Shown one piece after another: positions 61,202-64,000 of a DNA stretch of 64,000 nt. Position 1 is the first letter of the stretch; each line of letters begins with the position of its first letter. The stretch is from Antedon mediterranea (lineage: Eukaryota; Echinodermata; Crinoidea; Comatulida; Antedonidae). Made by a program: the position numbers and the translations under genes. Location of the stretch: NCBI RefSeq assembly GCF_964355755.1, contig NC_092675.1:12725312-12789311 (forward strand). Reading direction: 5' to 3'. Below the pieces are notes generated by a model that saw nothing but the letters and a program-made list of their open reading frames with translations, was not told the origin of the DNA and did no database searches.

Positions 61202-64000
61202 TTTGAAAAAACTTGTTAACATAAAAACACCAAAATGCTTAGAATAGCTTCAAATCACATTTGGAGACGTTTTAGACCATTTTGTGATTTTCGAAAAAAC
61301 TTGTTAACATAAAAACACGAAAGTGCATAGAATAGCTTCAAATCGCCTTTGGAAACGTTTTAGACCATTTTGTGATTTTCGAAAAAACTTTTTAACATAA
61401 AAACACGAAAGTGCTTAGAATCACATTATAAACAGTTTTAGACCATTTTGAGCATTTCGATAACAATTTTCACACAAAAACATCAAAGAGCACAAAATAG
61501 CTTAATATCGTATTTAAAAATGTTTTAGACCATTTTGAGCATTTAGATAAAACTTTTTCACACAAAACACCAAAGTGCTTAGAATAGCTTCAAATCGCAT
61601 TTGGAGACGTTTTAGACCATTTTGTGATTTTTGAAAAAACTTGTTAACATAAAAACACCAAAGTGCTTAGAATAGCTTCAAATCACATTTGGAGATGTTT
61701 TAGACCATTTTGTGATTTTTGAAAAAACTTGTTAACATAAAAACACGAAAGTGCTTAGAATAGCTTCAAATCGCATTTGGAAACGTTTTAGACCATTTTG
61801 TGATTTTTGATAAAGATTGTTAACATAAAAACACCAATGTGCTTAGAATCACATTATAAACCGTTTTAGACCATTTTGAGCATTTCGATAACAATTTTCA
61901 CACAAAAACATCAAAGAGCACAAAATAGCTTAATATCGTATTTATAAATGTTTTAGACCATTTTGAGCATTTCGACAAAACTTTTTCACACAAAACACCA
62001 AAGTGCTTAGAATAGTTTCAAATCGCATTTGGAGACGTTTTTTATACCATTTTGTGATTTCGATGAAACTTGATTACACAAAAACATCAAAGTGCTTAAA
62101 ATCACATTATAAACCGTTTTAGACCATTTTGAGCATTTCGATAACACTTTTCACACAAAAACATCAAAGAGCACAAAATAGCTTAATATCGTATTTAAAA
62201 ACGTTTTAGACCATTTTGAGCATTTAGACAAAACTTTTTCACACAAAACACCAAAGTGCTTAGAATAGCTTCAAATCGCATTTGGAGACGTTTTAGAACA
62301 TTTTGTGTTTTTTGAAAAAAACTGTTAACATAAAAACACCAAAGTGCTTAGAATAGCTTCAAATCGCATTTGGAGACGTTTTAGAACATTTTGTGTTCTT
62401 CGAAAAAACCTGTTAACATAAAAACACCAAAGTGCTTAGAATAGCTTCAAATCGCATTTGGAGACGTTTTAGACCATTCTGTGATTTTTGAAAAAACTTG
62501 TTAACATAAAAACACCAAAGTGCTTAGAATAGCTTCAAATCACATTTGGAGACGTTTTAGACCATTTTGTGATTTTCGAAAAAACTTGTTAACATAAAAA
62601 CACGAAAGTGCTTAGAATAGCTTCAAATCGCATTTGGAGACGTTTTAGAACATTTTGTGTTCTTCGAAAAAACCTGTTAACATAAAAACTCCAAAGTGCT
62701 TAGAATAGCTTCAAATCGCATTTGGAGACGTTTTAGACCATTTTGTGATTTTCGAAAAAACTTGTTAACATAAAAACACGAAAGTGCTTAGAATAGCTTC
62801 AAATCGCATTTGGAAACGTTTTAGACCATTTTGTGATTTTCGAAAAAACTTGTTAACATAAAAACACGAAAGTGCTTAGAATAGCTTCAAATCGCATTTG
62901 GAAACGTTTTAGACCATTTTGTGATTTTCGAAAAAAATTGTTAACATAAAAACACCAAAGTGTTTAGAATAGCTTCAAATCGCATTTGGAGACGTTTTAG
63001 ACCAATTTGTGATTTTCGAAAAAACTTATCAACATAAAAACACCAAAGGGTTTAGAATAGCTTCAAATCGCATTTGGAGACGTTTTAGACCATTTTGTGA
63101 TTTTCGAAAAAACTTGTTAACATAAAAACACGAAAGTGCTTAGAATAGCTTCAAATCGCATTTGGAAACGTTTTAGACCATTTTGTGATTTTCGAAAAAA
63201 CTTGTTAACATAAAAACATGAAAGTGCTTAGAATAGCTTCAAATCGTATTTGGAGACGTTTTAGACCATTTTGTGATTTTCGAAAAAACTTGTTAACATA
63301 AAAACACCAATGTGCTTAGAATAGCTTCAAATCGCATTTTGAGACGTTTTAGACCATTTTGTGCATTTCGATGAAACTTGGTTACACAAAAACATCAAAG
63401 TGCTTAAAATCACATTATAAACCATTTTAGACCATTTTGAGCATTTCGATAACACTTTTCACACAAAAACATCAAAGAGCACAAAATAGCTTAATGTCGT
63501 ATTTAAAAATGTTTTAGACCATTTTGAGCATTTAGATAAAACTTTTTCACACAAAACACCAAAGTGCTTAGAATAGCTTCAAATCGCATTTGGAGACGGT
63601 TTAGACCATTTTGTGATTTTGAAAAAACTTGTTAACATAAAAACACCAAAGTGCTTAGAATAGCTTCAAATCGCATTTGGAGACGTTTTAGACCATTTTG
63701 TGATTTTCGAAAAAACTTGTTAACATAAAAACACCAAAGTGCTTAGAATAGCTTCAAATCGTATTTGGAGACGTTTTAGACCATTTTGAGATTTTCGAAA
63801 AAACTTGGTTACACAAAAACATCAAAGTGCTTAAAATCACATTATAAACCGTTTTAGACCATTTTGAACATTTCGATAACACTTTTCACACAAAAACATC
63901 AAAGAGCACAAAATAGCTTAATATCGTATTTAAAAACGTTTTAGACCATTTTGAGCATTTCGACAAAACTTTTTCACACAAAACACCAAAGTGCTTAGAA
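61202..64000 (+). repeat. Array end in window: mosaic of A, E-F and B-C-D units
   Basis: The first part follows 39.9-40.4 kb (offset 21,360), with CAAATCGCCTTTGG, GTGCATAGAATAG and AAACAGTTTTAG as private changes. About 61,840-62,600 follows 47,884-48,650, with a disturbed unit near 62,037-62,060. A third copy of the GTGTTCTTCG unit stands alone near 62,640. About 62,900-63,480 follows the CATGAAAG/CAATGTGC/CATTTTGAGAC series, then a C unit with TTAATGTCG joins an F unit near 63,509. The window ends inside a D unit, so the array continues beyond it. Confidence 0.75.
62031..62065 (+). repeat. Disturbed monomer box (TTTTTTATACC)
   Basis: The box of this unit reads GACGTTTTTTATACCATTTTG: two extra T and a G-to-T change against GACGTTTTAGACC. 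It then continues GTGATTTCGATGAAAC, an A/B mixed core also found at 48,101 in the related block, where the box is normal. It is the most altered copy of the otherwise highly constant box that I noticed outside 34,208-34,420. Confidence 0.75.

Larger units (their letters stand above)
1..64000 (+). repeat. Single continuous satellite DNA array filling the window
   Basis: From the first base to the last the sequence is head-to-tail copies of an 87-88 bp unit, all in one orientation. The box GTTTTAGACC opens almost every unit, followed by ATTTTGTGAT or ATTTTGAGCA, an A-rich middle, GTGCTTAGAATAGCTTC and CAAATCGCATTTGGAGAC. Hand-counted G+C is 28/88 for a typical A unit and 25/87 for a C unit. No unique sequence, transposon end, poly-A tail or gene interrupts it; the only strongly divergent part is at 34,208-34,420. 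Arrays of this size and order are known from eukaryotic centromeres, pericentromeres and heterochromatic knobs. Which of these it is, and the species, cannot be told from the sequence alone. Two monomers (175-176 bp) come close to a nucleosome repeat. Confidence 0.98.

Noticed and set aside
1-64000. CRISPR array
   Set aside because: Repeats are directly regular at 87-88 bp, but there are no unique spacers: the whole unit is repeated and varies gradually. No cas genes.
1-64000. Telomere repeat, rDNA spacer or bacterial iteron origin
   Set aside because: No telomere motif runs, no rRNA sequence next to it, and an iteron array would not extend over 64 kb with layered higher-order structure.
1-64000. 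Assignment to a named plant or animal centromere satellite
   Set aside because: The unit length is close to some known families (about 90 bp), but I recognise no convincing sequence match, so naming one would be a guess.

Overview
The whole 64 kb window is one uninterrupted, head-to-tail satellite DNA array, roughly 740 monomers of mostly 87-88 bp. I see no believable protein gene, rRNA, tRNA, CRISPR array, phage or transposon. Hand-counted monomers are about 29-32% G+C. Size, homogeneity and higher-order structure point to a eukaryotic chromosome, probably centromeric or pericentromeric heterochromatin or a large knob. I cannot name the species: the monomer does not match any satellite I can recall with confidence.

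Monomer layout. Every monomer can be phased on the box GTTTTAGACC. Six main types recur: A (88 bp, GTGATTTTCGAAAAAAC core), B (78 bp, GTGCATTTCGATGAAAC core, ending ATTATAAACC), C (87 bp, with GAGCACAAAATAGCTTAA), D (87 bp, ATTTCGACAAAAC or ATTTAGACAAAAC), E (a C relative with AACAATTTTCAC) and F (a D relative with ATTTAGATAAAAC). Runs of A monomers are punctuated by B-C-D trimers (252 bp) or E-F dimers. Roughly 110 C/E monomers are spread through the window, 240 bp to about 1 kb apart. All lie in the same orientation.

Large-scale layout. The array is a patchwork of duplicated blocks. The clearest is an 11,028-bp tandem unit: copy 1 about 11,881-22,908, copy 2 about 22,909-33,936, and a third copy broken after about 270 bp at 34,207. 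Exactly there sits the one clearly foreign-looking piece, a 213-bp block of diverged monomers (34,208-34,420). Right after it a 2.47-kb piece of the megarepeat resumes (34,421-36,888). A 5.9-kb block at 5,270-11,190 is nearly identical to 49,290-55,210 (offset 44,020). Smaller pairs have offsets of 2,844, 40,398, 41,624, 58,594, 31,642, 37,971 and 29,616 bp. Shared rare variants show these are recent copies, not just the shared consensus.

Interpretation (inference). The array seems to evolve by unequal exchange and conversion over kilobases, layered on small slippage deletions (10, 10, 7 and 40 bp) inside monomers. The diverged island is the best single place to look. Block boundaries were found by eye from rare variants and are good to tens of bases unless stated otherwise.
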